Shown piece by piece: positions 1 to 6,996 of a stretch of 13,721 nt of DNA. The stretch spans positions 1-13,721 of the forward strand of contig CAMPCT010000036.1 of NCBI GenBank assembly GCA_946647055.1. Direction: 5' to 3'. The DNA comes from an uncultured Atopobium sp. GTDB taxonomy: Bacteria > Actinomycetota > Coriobacteriia > Coriobacteriales > Atopobiaceae. Positions within the stretch are counted from its first letter, which is position 1. Every line of letters starts with the position of its first letter. The notes beneath the pieces were generated by a model. That model saw nothing but the letters and a program-made list of their open reading frames with translations. It did not search any database and was not told the DNA's origin. The position numbers and the translations under genes were made by a program.

Positions 1-1005
1 TGGGGCTCCTTCGGCGACGGCGTCATCGACATGGGCGGCGAGGGTGCCAAGCACACCTACTGGTCCAAGCTCATCAACATCTGCCTGGTCGGCGACACCG
101 ACGAGGAGTTCGAGCGTCACGAGCAGCAGAAGTGCAACCACGCCCTGCGTTGGGCTGGCCACCGCTTCGCCGAGTACATCGGCAAGATCGCCAAGGACCT
201 CGAGGCCGAGGACACCGAGGTCTACGAGTTCGACCCCATCCTCAAGCGTGACGAGGCCCGCAAGAACCTGCCCAACGTGGCCATCGTCCTGCAGCCCCAG
301 TCCCAGATGGAGGCCCTCGGCTACAACGACCTCCTCTATGGTTGGGACATGAACCGCTACCTGCCCAGCTTCCTGAGCCCCACCGAGATCTTCGACGGCT
401 GCATCATCTCCGGCTCGTTCATGCCCGCCTCCTCCAAGTGGTCGACCTACGAGTTCCAGAACTTCCCGACCATCAAGGAGATGTTCAAGTACGACGGCAT
501 CGACTACAACTTCGTTGGTGTCATCATGTCCAACCTCAACGTCGCCCTCGAGCAGAAGGAGCGCTCCGCGGTCATGGTCCGCAACATCGCGCTGAACCTT
601 GGCGTCGACTACGCGATCGTCACCGAGGAGGGCTACGGCAACCCCGACACCGACTACGTCCGCTGCCAGGTCATCCTCGAGGATGCCGGCATCCCCGTGG
701 TTGGCATCTCCAACGAGTCCGACGGTCGTGACGGCGCCGGCCAGCCGCTGGTCGTCATGAACGAGAAGACCACCGCTCTCGTCTCCACCGGCAACGTCGG
801 CGAGCTTTGCGAGCTTCCCGCCTGCGCCACGGTCATCGGCAACCTCGAGGCCATGAATCGCGACGGCATGTCCGGCTCCTGGGGCTACGACGAGATCCTG
901 GGCAAGTCCGCCCGCGACGACGGCTCCATCATCATGGAGGACAACAACTGGTTCTGCGGAGACCACATCTCTGGTTTCTCCCTCAAGACCATGCGTGAAG
1001 TCTAA
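1..1005 (+). CDS. grdI: Betaine (or sarcosine/glycine) reductase component B proprotein, alpha/beta subunits; 5' truncated
   Basis: This is the 3' part of the proprotein that self-cleaves into the alpha and beta subunits of component B of the glycine/sarcosine/betaine reductases. The new N-terminal cysteine of one product becomes a pyruvoyl group, which binds the substrate amine as a Schiff base for reductive cleavage to acetyl phosphate. The frame is open from base 1 and gives 334 residues before TAA. The family is about 430 aa, so roughly 95 N-terminal residues lie outside. Recognisable stretches include 'YGWDMNRYLPSFLSP' and 'GSFMPASSKWSTYEFQNFP'. By position, the TGC at 400-402 (in DGCIISGSF) is a candidate cleavage cysteine, but I cannot prove it. 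The gene sits 16 bp upstream of the selenoprotein subunit, clearly as one operon. GrdE, GrdG and GrdI are hard to tell apart; the BCCT transporter downstream favours betaine. Confidence 0.88.
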   Translation, partial: WGSFGDGVIDMGGEGAKHTYWSKLINICLVGDTDEEFERHEQQKCNHALRWAGHRFAEYIGKIAKDLEAEDTEVYEFDPILKRDEARKNLPNVAIVLQPQSQMEALGYNDLLYGWDMNRYLPSFLSPTEIFDGCIISGSFMPASSKWSTYEFQNFPTIKEMFKYDGIDYNFVGVIMSNLNVALEQKERSAVMVRNIALNLGVDYAIVTEEGYGNPDTDYVRCQVILEDAGIPVVGISNESDGRDGAGQPLVVMNEKTTALVSTGNVGELCELPACATVIGNLEAMNRDGMSGSWGYDEILGKSARDDGSIIMEDNNWFCGDHISGFSLKTMREV

Positions 1006-1021
1006 GAAAGGAGGAAACAGA

Positions 1022-2350
1022 ATGGCCAAGAAGGTAATTTATTACGTCAACCAGTTCTTCGGCGGCATCGGCGGTGAGGACACGGCCGATTTCGAGCCCG
1101 AGATCCGCGAAGGCCAGGTCGGCCCCGCAATGGCTGCTCAGGCCCAGCTGAAGGATGCCGAGATCACCCACACCATCATCTGCGGTGACAACTTCATGGG
1201 CTCCAACACCGACGAGGCGCTCTCCCGCATCCTCGCCATGCTGGAGGACAAGGAGTTCGACCTGCTGATCGCTGGTCCCGCGTTCCAGGCCGGCCGCTAT
1301 GGCGTCGCCTGCGGCAACGTGTGCAAGGCCGTCGGCGAGAAGTTCGGCGTCCCCACCGTCACCTCGATGAACGTCGAGAACCCCGGCGTCGACATGTTCA
1401 AGAAGTACACCTACATCATGGATGGCGCCAACGCCGCCGCCAAGATGCGCAAGGACCTCAAGAACCTGTGCACCTTCGCCAACAAGCTGCTTGCCGGCGA
1501 GCCCCTCATGGGTGCCGAGATCGAGGGCTACTTCCCCCGTGGCATCCGTCATGAGATCTTCCTCGAGGACAAGCACGAGAACACCGCGGCCTATCGTGGC
1601 GTCCAGATGCTCATCAAGAAGATCAAGGGCGAGCCCTTCCAGACCGAGCTCGTCGTTCCCGTCAAGGACGTCGTGCCCGTCGCCGATCCCGTCAAGCTCG
1701 ACGAGGCCGTCATCGCGATGGTCACCACCGGTGGCATCGTGCCGGTCGACAACCCCGACCGCATCCAGTCCGCCTCCGCCACCCGCTGGGGCCGCTACAG
1801 CATCAAGGGCGTCGACTCGCTGCCCAACCGCGCTTCCGGTGGCTACAAGACGATTCACGCCGGCTTCGACCCCGCTGCGGCCGACGCCGACCCCAACGTC
1901 ATCATGCCCATCGATGCCATGCGTCAGCTCGAGAAGGAGGGCAAGTTCAAGCGCCTCCACGACTACTTCTACGCGACGGTCGGCACCGGCACCACTGAGT
2001 CCGAGGCCGCCCGCATGGCGAGCGAGATCATCCCGTACCTCCAGGAGGACGGCGTCAACGCCATTATCGTCGGCAGCACTTGAGGCACGTGCACTCGTTG
2101 CGGTGCAACGATGGTTAAGGTTTTCGAGCGTGCCGGCTTCCCCGTGGTCCACATGTGCAACCTGATTCCCGTGTCCACCACGGTTGGCGCCAACAGGATG
2201 GTCCCGACCATCTCCATTCCGTACCCCCTGGGCGACCCCAACACGCCGAAGGAAGAGCAGTGGAAGCTCCGCTACCACCGCTGCGGCGTTGCTGTCGACG
2301 CTCTCGCCACGCCTGTTGAGGGCCAGACCGTCTTCAAGGTCAAGATCTAG
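1022..2350 (+). CDS. grdH: Betaine reductase component B selenoprotein (gamma) subunit, UGA at 2081-2083 read as selenocysteine
   Basis: This is the Sec-containing subunit of component B of betaine/sarcosine/glycine reductase. Its selenol attacks the Schiff-base substrate and passes a carboxymethyl group to selenoprotein A. Read through the UGA, the protein is 442 aa, the normal family length. Sec is residue 354 in the motif U-G-T-C-T-R-C (U354, C357, C360), the UxxCxxC redox motif of GrdB/GrdF/GrdH. The 89 residues after it (VFERAGFPVVHMCNLIPVS..., GANRMVPTISIPYPLG) are typical of the family. The start at 1022 follows a strong SD (AAAGGAGG, 1007-1014, spacing 7); a GTG at 995 would lie inside the previous gene and has no such signal. 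A naive call would split this into two ORFs ending at 2083 and starting near 2111. Substrate assignment (betaine) rests on the neighbouring transporter. Confidence 0.93.
2081..2111 (+). promoter_or_regulatory. Bacterial SECIS element of grdH
   Basis: Directly after the UGA (2081-2083) lies a perfect 7-bp stem, TCGTTGC (2095-2101) with GCAACGA (2105-2111), closing a GGT loop (2102-2104). The loop begins 18 nt after the UGA, inside the spacing used by bacterial SECIS hairpins, and has G at its first two positions, as SelB-binding loops usually do. It should bind SelB and direct Sec insertion. Confidence 0.82.
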
Positions 2351-2374
2351 TCCTCGCTCGTGAGATTGACACCA

Positions 2375-2402
2375 GGTGCCTAGGGCATTAGCCCTAGGCA
2401 CC
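2375..2402 (+). terminator. Hairpin after grdH, probable transcription terminator without U-tract
   Basis: A perfect 12-bp inverted repeat, GGTGCCTAGGGC (2375-2386) and GCCCTAGGCACC (2391-2402), with loop ATTA, begins 24 bp after the grdH stop. No T-run follows on either strand, so it is not a classical intrinsic terminator. It may end or attenuate the grdIH transcript, protect its 3' end, or be an operator for the transporter gene. The rest of 2351-2515 shows a GGGCCAA direct repeat near 2483-2501 and no convincing promoter. Confidence 0.55.
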
Positions 2403-2515
2403 CGGAATCACGCATCCATTTGGCTGGCCTGTCTAGGAAGAAGCTTACGGGTGATTGTCTTGTATCGTTTGGCGGTCATCCGGGCCAACCTTAAGGGCCA
2501 ATACCGGGGGTCTCT

Positions 2516-4054
2516 ATGAATAAAGATGAGTTCAAGAATCCTGTCTTTCTGTGTGCCCTGGTTCTGTGCGGCGTCATTGCCGTGTGGGCCATCGCATTCA
2601 ACCCGAGCTTCTCTGCAGTCTCCAATGCGATCTTCAGCTTCCTGACTGTCAACTTTGGCTGGCTGTACCTGCTTGCCATGCTCTCTTTCGTCATCTTCTG
2701 CGTCATCCTCGCGTTCTCGAAGTTTGGTGACATCAGGCTTGGTCCGGATGACTCCAGGCCTGAGTACACCACCGTCACCTGGTTCGCCATGCTGTTCGCG
2801 TGCGGCATGGGCGTCGGCCTGGTGTTCTGGGGCATCGCAGAGCCTCTCAGCCACTATGCCAGCCCCATTGCGGGCGTCGAGCCCATGTCTCCTGAGTCCG
2901 CCAAGTTCGCCATGGGGGCCTCGTTCATGCACTGGGGCATCCATCCCTGGGCCAACTACGCCATCATCGGCCTCTGCCTCTCGTACTTCATGTTCCGTAA
3001 GGGCAAGACCGCTCTGATCAGCTCCTCGCTCTATCCCATCATTGGCGAGAAGAACTCCAAGGGTATCCTCGGCACGATCATCGACGTCCTCGCCGTGTTC
3101 GCAACGATGGCGGGCGTCGTCACCTCCTTGGGCCTTGGCGTTCTGCAGATCAACGCAGGCCTCAACTACCTGTTTGGCATTCCCAACAACCTGATCGTCC
3201 AGATCGTCATCCTCGTGGTGGTGTCCTGCGTCTTCATCACCTCCGCCACCGTCGGCATCGACAAGGGCATCGCCAAGCTCTCCGACTTCAACCTCATCGT
3301 TGCCGTCGTCGTGCTTGTCCTGTGCTTCCTCGTCGGCCCCAAGATTGACGCCCTGAACAACCTCGTCTGCGGCCTGGGCGAGTACATCAACAACTTCTTT
3401 GCCGACTCCCTTGCCATGACCGGCTACGGCGACAACAGCTGGATGCTCAGCTGGCGCATCTTCTACTGGGCATGGTGGATCGCATGGGCGCCCTTCGTCG
3501 GCGTCTTCATCGCCCGTATCTCCAAGGGCCGTACCATCCGTGAGTTCATCGCTGGCGTCGTGCTGGTTCCCGCCATCGCATCCCTGCTCTGGTTCTCCGT
3601 CTTTGGCACGCTGGGCCTGACCCTTGCCAACTCTGGCGCCATTGACGCCGAGACCGTCGCTGCGGTCGCCGGCTCGCCCGAGACCGGCCTGTTCGTCGTC
3701 CTCAACATGTATCCGTTCGGCAGGATCCTCTCGATCGTCATCACGATCCTGCTCGCCACGTTCTTCGTCACCTCCGCAGACTCCGGCACCTTCGTCATGG
3801 GCATGCTTTCCTCCAACGGCAACATGAACCCGCCGGCTGCCAAGAAGATCCTGTGGGGTGTCGTCCAGGTCGTCATGGCCATTGGCCTTCTCATGGCAGG
3901 TGGCCTCAAGCCGCTCCAGACGATCTCCATCGCCGCTGCGTTCCCGTTCATCTTCATCATGCTCGCATGCATGGCGTCGCTTGTCGTGGGCCTCATACAT
4001 GACCACGACACGCCCAACGTCGGCGATCCGGACTTCGTTCCCGAGAGCGAGTAG
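2516..4054 (+). CDS. BCCT-family betaine/choline/carnitine transporter
   Basis: This is a 512-aa inner-membrane secondary transporter of the betaine/carnitine/choline family, with about 12 predicted membrane segments. G97-M-G-V-G101, just before FWGIAEPLSHY, matches the GMGIG motif of Na+-coupled members such as BetP. W318-A-W-W-I-A-W324 reproduces the spacing of the BetP tryptophan box that holds the trimethylammonium group. FIARISKGRTIREF is the family signature. The C-terminal tail is short (about 25 residues) and acidic, unlike the long basic osmosensing tail of BetP. That suggests uptake for catabolism rather than osmoprotection. It lies 165 bp after grdH on the same strand, so it likely feeds betaine (or a related quaternary amine) to the reductase. 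The ribosome site is weak: GGGGG at 2506-2510. Exact substrate is inferred. Confidence 0.93.
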   Translation: MNKDEFKNPVFLCALVLCGVIAVWAIAFNPSFSAVSNAIFSFLTVNFGWLYLLAMLSFVIFCVILAFSKFGDIRLGPDDSRPEYTTVTWFAMLFACGMGVGLVFWGIAEPLSHYASPIAGVEPMSPESAKFAMGASFMHWGIHPWANYAIIGLCLSYFMFRKGKTALISSSLYPIIGEKNSKGILGTIIDVLAVFATMAGVVTSLGLGVLQINAGLNYLFGIPNNLIVQIVILVVVSCVFITSATVGIDKGIAKLSDFNLIVAVVVLVLCFLVGPKIDALNNLVCGLGEYINNFFADSLAMTGYGDNSWMLSWRIFYWAWWIAWAPFVGVFIARISKGRTIREFIAGVVLVPAIASLLWFSVFGTLGLTLANSGAIDAETVAAVAGSPETGLFVVLNMYPFGRILSIVITILLATFFVTSADSGTFVMGMLSSNGNMNPPAAKKILWGVVQVVMAIGLLMAGGLKPLQTISIAAAFPFIFIMLACMASLVVGLIHDHDTPNVGDPDFVPESE

Positions 4055-4080
4055 ATTTGGGTCTGACAAGCCTGCCGCAA

Positions 4081-4096
4081 TGACGCATGAGCGTCA
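4081..4096 (+). repeat. Small perfect hairpin after the BCCT gene
   Basis: TGACGC (4081-4086) and GCGTCA (4091-4096) form a 6-bp stem with loop ATGA, 27 bp after the transporter stop. It may help to end the transcript together with the stronger hairpin just downstream. No function can be shown. Confidence 0.35.
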
Positions 4097-4121
4097 CCGA
4101 CAGAGCTAAGGCGCACAATGG

Positions 4122-4153
4122 TAGTGGCCGTCGCAATCTTGCGGCGGCCACTA
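4122..4153. terminator. Strong hairpin between convergent genes, probable bidirectional terminator
   Basis: TAGTGGCCGTCGCAA (4122-4136) pairs with TTGCGGCGGCCACTA (4139-4153) over 15 positions with a single G-U wobble, and the tip is TC (in practice a slightly larger loop). It lies between the transporter stop (4054) and the radical SAM stop on the other strand (4184), where a two-way terminator is expected. No T-run follows on either side, so termination efficiency is uncertain. Confidence 0.6.
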
Positions 4154-4183
4154 TGCATATCGAGGCATTGGGGGAGGGCGAAG

Positions 4184-5086
4184 CTAGCGAGCCTGGAGCG
4201 CCTGGTCTATCTGGGCGATCAGGCGATCGCGGTCCTTTGGCAGCATGCCGCGGGTGTGGGTCCAGTCGGTGATGAAGTCGTTGAACTCGGCGGTGTCACC
4301 GGTGCACTCGGGGCAGTTCGCCTTTTCGCGGTCGTAGGAGAAGTGGAAGCCCTCGAAGCGGGTGGGGATGTCGAGGAGACTGATGAGCTCACGCTCCTCC
4401 TCGAGGCACTCGCGATCGCTTGCTGGCTCGAAGCGTCCCTCCTCGACCCATGCGCCAAGCGTGGTGGTGGGGGAGATGCCCATCGAGAAATTGCAGATGG
4501 ACACGGGGCGCGTCTCGTTGAGCAGCGTCGCCGTCGCCCGTGCGTTCTCGATGCCACGACCTGCGCCGGCAACGCCCGTCATGATGTGGGCGCCATAGTC
4601 GATGCCCGCCTCGTGCAGTCGGGCTATCTGGCGGCGACACTCGGTGTTGTCGTGGTCCTTGATCATGAAGTCAAGGACGTCGTCGAGTCCAGACTCGATG
4701 CCGACGTAGGCCACCCTGTACTTGTGGGCGGCGAGCCACGCCAGCTCCTCGTCGGTCTTGGCGGCGATGGAGGGTATGGAGGCGTCGCTCGAGATGTACG
4801 AGCAGGAGGGGAGGTACTCCTCGATGAGGCCGATGATGGTCGACAGCCGCTCGAAGCTGGCAAAGAAGGCGTTGCCATCTCCCAGCATGATGCGCCCGGG
4901 CTTGCCGCCAGCGTCGCGGACGCGGGCGAGGTCCTCCTCGATCTGATCCAGTGGCAGCTCGCGATAGGTCAGGTCCTTGAACAGGTCGCAGAAAGCGCAG
5001 GCGTTGTAGGGACACCCGACGGAGATGGGAAGCTTGTACGAACCTCTCTCGCCTGGGGTACGGCAGATGCGGCCTTCGTAGTCCAT
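4184..5086 (-). CDS. Radical SAM protein with Cx4Cx2C cluster motif, function unknown
   Basis: This 300-aa protein looks like a cytoplasmic [4Fe-4S] radical SAM enzyme. The cluster ligands are C25, C30 and C33 in GCPYNACAFC, a Cx4Cx2C variant of the canonical Cx3Cx2C. Further family-like stretches are MLGDGNAFF, VAYVGIESGLDDVL (TIM-barrel strand with GIESG) and a glycine-rich GVAGAGRG segment. No cobalamin-binding or TRAM domain is visible. The start at 5086 is chosen because GGGAGG lies 6 nt upstream; the longer 330-aa reading has no such signal and its extra residues look non-conserved. It is divergent from the metallo-hydrolase and selD genes and convergent with the transporter. The substrate cannot be named; it resembles COG1032-type Fe-S oxidoreductases common in anaerobes. 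Confidence 0.82.
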   Translation of the reverse strand: MDYEGRICRTPGERGSYKLPISVGCPYNACAFCDLFKDLTYRELPLDQIEEDLARVRDAGGKPGRIMLGDGNAFFASFERLSTIIGLIEEYLPSCSYISSDASIPSIAAKTDEELAWLAAHKYRVAYVGIESGLDDVLDFMIKDHDNTECRRQIARLHEAGIDYGAHIMTGVAGAGRGIENARATATLLNETRPVSICNFSMGISPTTTLGAWVEEGRFEPASDRECLEEERELISLLDIPTRFEGFHFSYDREKANCPECTGDTAEFNDFITDWTHTRGMLPKDRDRLIAQIDQALQAR

Positions 5087-5139
5087 GGAATGCCTCCCGT
5101 CATGAAAGGGAAGACGAAACCGAAACAAACTCGTCTCTG

Positions 5140-5169
5140 AGAATAGCAAATGCCTATCATCAAATACAA
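5140..5169 (-). promoter_or_regulatory. Possible promoter of the radical SAM gene
   Basis: On the minus strand, TTGTAT (complement of 5164-5169) and TATTCT (complement of 5140-5145) are separated by 18 bp in an AT-rich stretch that contrasts with the GC-rich surroundings. The match to the sigma-70 consensus is moderate. On the plus strand TACAAT (5165-5170) could be a -10 for the hydrolase/selD unit, but it has no good -35. Confidence 0.35.
5143..5157. promoter_or_regulatory. LysR-type T-N11-A dyad in the divergent intergenic region
   Basis: ATAG (5143-5146), seven bases, then CTAT (5154-5157) form a 15-bp dyad with T5144 and A5156 spaced as T-N11-A, the classic LysR-type box. It overlaps the candidate promoters between the radical SAM and hydrolase/selD genes. 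A LysR regulator is encoded at 9574-10479, but the link is only inferred. Confidence 0.3.
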
Positions 5170-5202
5170 TAATCATGGTAGGGAATCAGCGTCACGGGAA
5201 GG

Positions 5203-5862
5203 ATGGCTGAGACCGTGGACAGGATCACGAACACCTGCGTGAGCGTCATACGTCTGGTGATGGGCATGATTGGCAACAACGTCTACGTCATCGACGATGG
5301 GGAAGGGTGCCTTGTCATCGACCCATCCTGTGACGAGGGGGAGATCCTGACCGCGCTCGAGGGCCGCAGGCTCGATGCCATCGTCCTCACCCATGGTCAC
5401 GGGGACCACGTGGGCGCCGCCGCCGCCCTGCGCGAGGCCACTGGCGCCAAGGTCATCGCGAGCGCCGAGGAGAGACCCTATGTCGAGGGCACGTGTACGT
5501 ACGATGTCTTTGCCGACGTCGACCCCTGCCCCGTCGACCGTGTCGTGGGCGATGGCGACATGCTCGAGTTTGGCAGCGTCAAGCTGCAGGTCATCGCCAC
5601 TCCCGGCCATACCACGGGAGGCATCTCCCTGTATGTGGCACCAACGGACAACCATCCCGGGGCGCCCGTCCTGTTCTCGGGCGACACGCTCTTTGCCGGG
5701 ACGCACGGCCGCGTTGACCTCGCCGGGGGTGACATCGACGCCATGCGCGACTCGCTCGTGAGGCTCTCGTACCTACCCCCCGAGACCGTGGTCATGCCCG
5801 GGCACAACGCCTTGACCACCATTGCCCGCGAGCTCGGGTGGCTCAAGATCTGTCGCCTATAA
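5203..5862 (+). CDS. Metallo-beta-lactamase-fold hydrolase (glyoxalase II-like)
   Basis: This 219-aa cytoplasmic protein has a complete MBL-fold metal site: H64-x-H66-x-D68-H69 in THGHGDH, then H136 (TPGHTTGG), D161 (SGDTLF) and H201 (MPGHN). It belongs to the glyoxalase II/YcbL-like hydrolases, which cleave thioesters or related bonds; the substrate is unknown. There is no flavodiiron or rhodanese extension. The start is uncertain. The ATG at 5203 has GGGAAGG directly abutting it, too close for normal use. The in-frame GTG at 5215 would leave about 11 nt from AAGGA and give a 215-aa protein beginning MDRITNTCV. It ends 49 bp before selD on the same strand and is probably co-transcribed with it, which hints at, but does not prove, a role alongside selenium metabolism. 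Confidence 0.85.
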   Translation: MAETVDRITNTCVSVIRLVMGMIGNNVYVIDDGEGCLVIDPSCDEGEILTALEGRRLDAIVLTHGHGDHVGAAAALREATGAKVIASAEERPYVEGTCTYDVFADVDPCPVDRVVGDGDMLEFGSVKLQVIATPGHTTGGISLYVAPTDNHPGAPVLFSGDTLFAGTHGRVDLAGGDIDAMRDSLVRLSYLPPETVVMPGHNALTTIARELGWLKICRL

Positions 5863-5877
5863 TGAGGAGGGGCGACG

Positions 5878-5925
5878 ATGTGCGCCCTGCTTGATATGAA
5901 GGAGAAGCGCCATGGAGGCCTCTGA
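5878..5925 (+). CDS. Possible 15-codon leader ORF overlapping the selD start
   Basis: ATG at 5878 is preceded by a strong SD (AGGAGG, 5865-5870, spacing 7) and encodes MCALLDMKEKRHGGL, ending with UGA at 5923-5925. That stop lies 12 bases inside selD in another frame. Its reading covers the selD ribosome-binding site (AAGGAG, 5899-5904), so translating it could open or block selD initiation. It is too short for homology to judge, and it may be a chance ORF. Confidence 0.3.
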   Translation: MCALLDMKEKRHGGL

Positions 5926-6979
5926 GAACAACGAGAAGATCAGGCTCACCAACTATACCTGTCACGGTGGCTGAGCCGCCAAGTGGGCTCCGGGGGAGCT
6001 GGAGGAGATCCTTGCCCAGATAGCCGCGCCGCCCATGGACGCGGATGTGATGCTTGGGTTCGAGACGAGCGACGACTGCGCCGTGTACAAGCTGCGCGAC
6101 GACCTGGTGGCCGTGCTCACGCTCGACTTCTTCACGCCGGTGGTCGACGACCCCTACGAGTTTGGCTGCGTCGCGGCGGCAAACGCCCTCTCCGACGTGT
6201 TCGCCATGGGTGTCAAGCCGCTTGCCGCCCTCAACATCCTGGCGTTCCCCGTCGCGCTGGGCACCAAGGTGGTGGCCGAGGTCATGCGCGGCGGCTCCGA
6301 CAAGGTGCGCGAGGCTGGCGCCTTCATCGTCGGCGGCCACTCCATCGACGACGACGAGCCCAAGTATGGTCTCGCGGTGTTTGGCACCGCCCACCCCGAC
6401 GAGATCCTTCGCAACGGCGGTGCCACCGCCGGTGACGTGCTCTACTACTCCAAGCCCATCGGCATGGGCATCATGAACTCCGCCTTCACGGCAAAGATGG
6501 AGGACGACCAGAGCATGCGTCCCGTCATCGAGGCCATGATGGAGCTCAACCGCTATGCGGCGGAGGCGTTCGAGGGCCTCGACGTGCACGCATGCACTGA
6601 CGTGACCGGCTTTGGCCTGGCAGGCCACCTGCACGAGATGCTCGAGCCCAGCAAGATGGCCGCCATCATCGATTGGGACAGGCTACCGCTGTTCGACAAG
6701 GTGTACGAGTACTCCTCGATTGGCTGCCGCCCCGGGCGTGGCTATGACGTGCAAGACTGGGCGGAGGAGTTCGTCCGCAAGGGGACGCTCTCCGAGGAGG
6801 AGTACAACAACCGCATGGGCGTGCTCTGCGATCCGCAGACGTCAGGCGGCCTCTTGGTCGCCCTGCCGGCGGAGCAGGGTCCTGCCTACGAGGCCAAGTT
6901 CGAGGAGCTGCTTGGTCGCAAGCCCGCGCGCATCGGCGAGATCGTGGACGGTCCCGTCGGCACCATCTTCATCCGCTAG
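5912..6979 (+). CDS. selD: Selenophosphate synthase, itself a selenoprotein (UGA at 5972-5974 = Sec21)
   Basis: SelD makes selenophosphate from selenide and ATP, the selenium donor for Sec-tRNA formation. Read through the in-frame UGA, the protein is 355 aa (E. coli SelD is 347). The catalytic Cys17/Lys20 pair of E. coli corresponds to U21/K24 in CHGGUAAKW. The metal-binding aspartates D51, D68 and D91 correspond to D55, D72 and D95, a constant offset of four. Glycine-rich IVGGHS and the C-terminal DPQTSGGLLVALP are also typical. AAGGAG at 5899-5904 lies 7 nt before the ATG. An ORF call that stops at UGA would start at the internal ATG (6035) and lose the active site. It probably forms a unit with the hydrolase upstream, and it ends only 17 bp from the convergent DUF3841 gene. 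Because SelD needs Sec for its own synthesis, its output depends on existing SelD activity. Confidence 0.96.
5972..6000 (+). promoter_or_regulatory. Bacterial SECIS-like element of selD
   Basis: Downstream of the UGA, GCTCC (5987-5991) pairs perfectly with GGAGC (5995-5999) around a GGG loop (5992-5994), with a possible extra G-U pair (5986/6000). The loop starts 17 nt after the UGA, nearly the same distance as in grdH (18 nt), and is G-rich. The stem is shorter than in grdH. Confidence 0.68.
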
Positions 6980-6996
6980 ACACGGCTGCGCCGGGG

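Noticed and set aside
2111..2350. Separate small gene starting at ATG 2111
   Set aside because: It is the C-terminal part of GrdH after the Sec codon. The ATG lies at the end of the SECIS stem and has no ribosome site of its own.
983..2401. 472-codon minus-strand frame opposite grdH
   Set aside because: Shadow of the real gene; no domain and no ribosome site.
2408..4069. 553-codon minus-strand frame opposite the BCCT gene
   Set aside because: Low-complexity Asp/Glu/His/Gly-rich translation with no family resemblance. The + strand frame has all BCCT motifs.
4118..5140. 340-codon plus-strand frame opposite the radical SAM gene
   Set aside because: Valine/glycine-rich shadow that starts inside the terminator hairpin. 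The minus-strand protein has the Fe-S motif and an SD-supported start.
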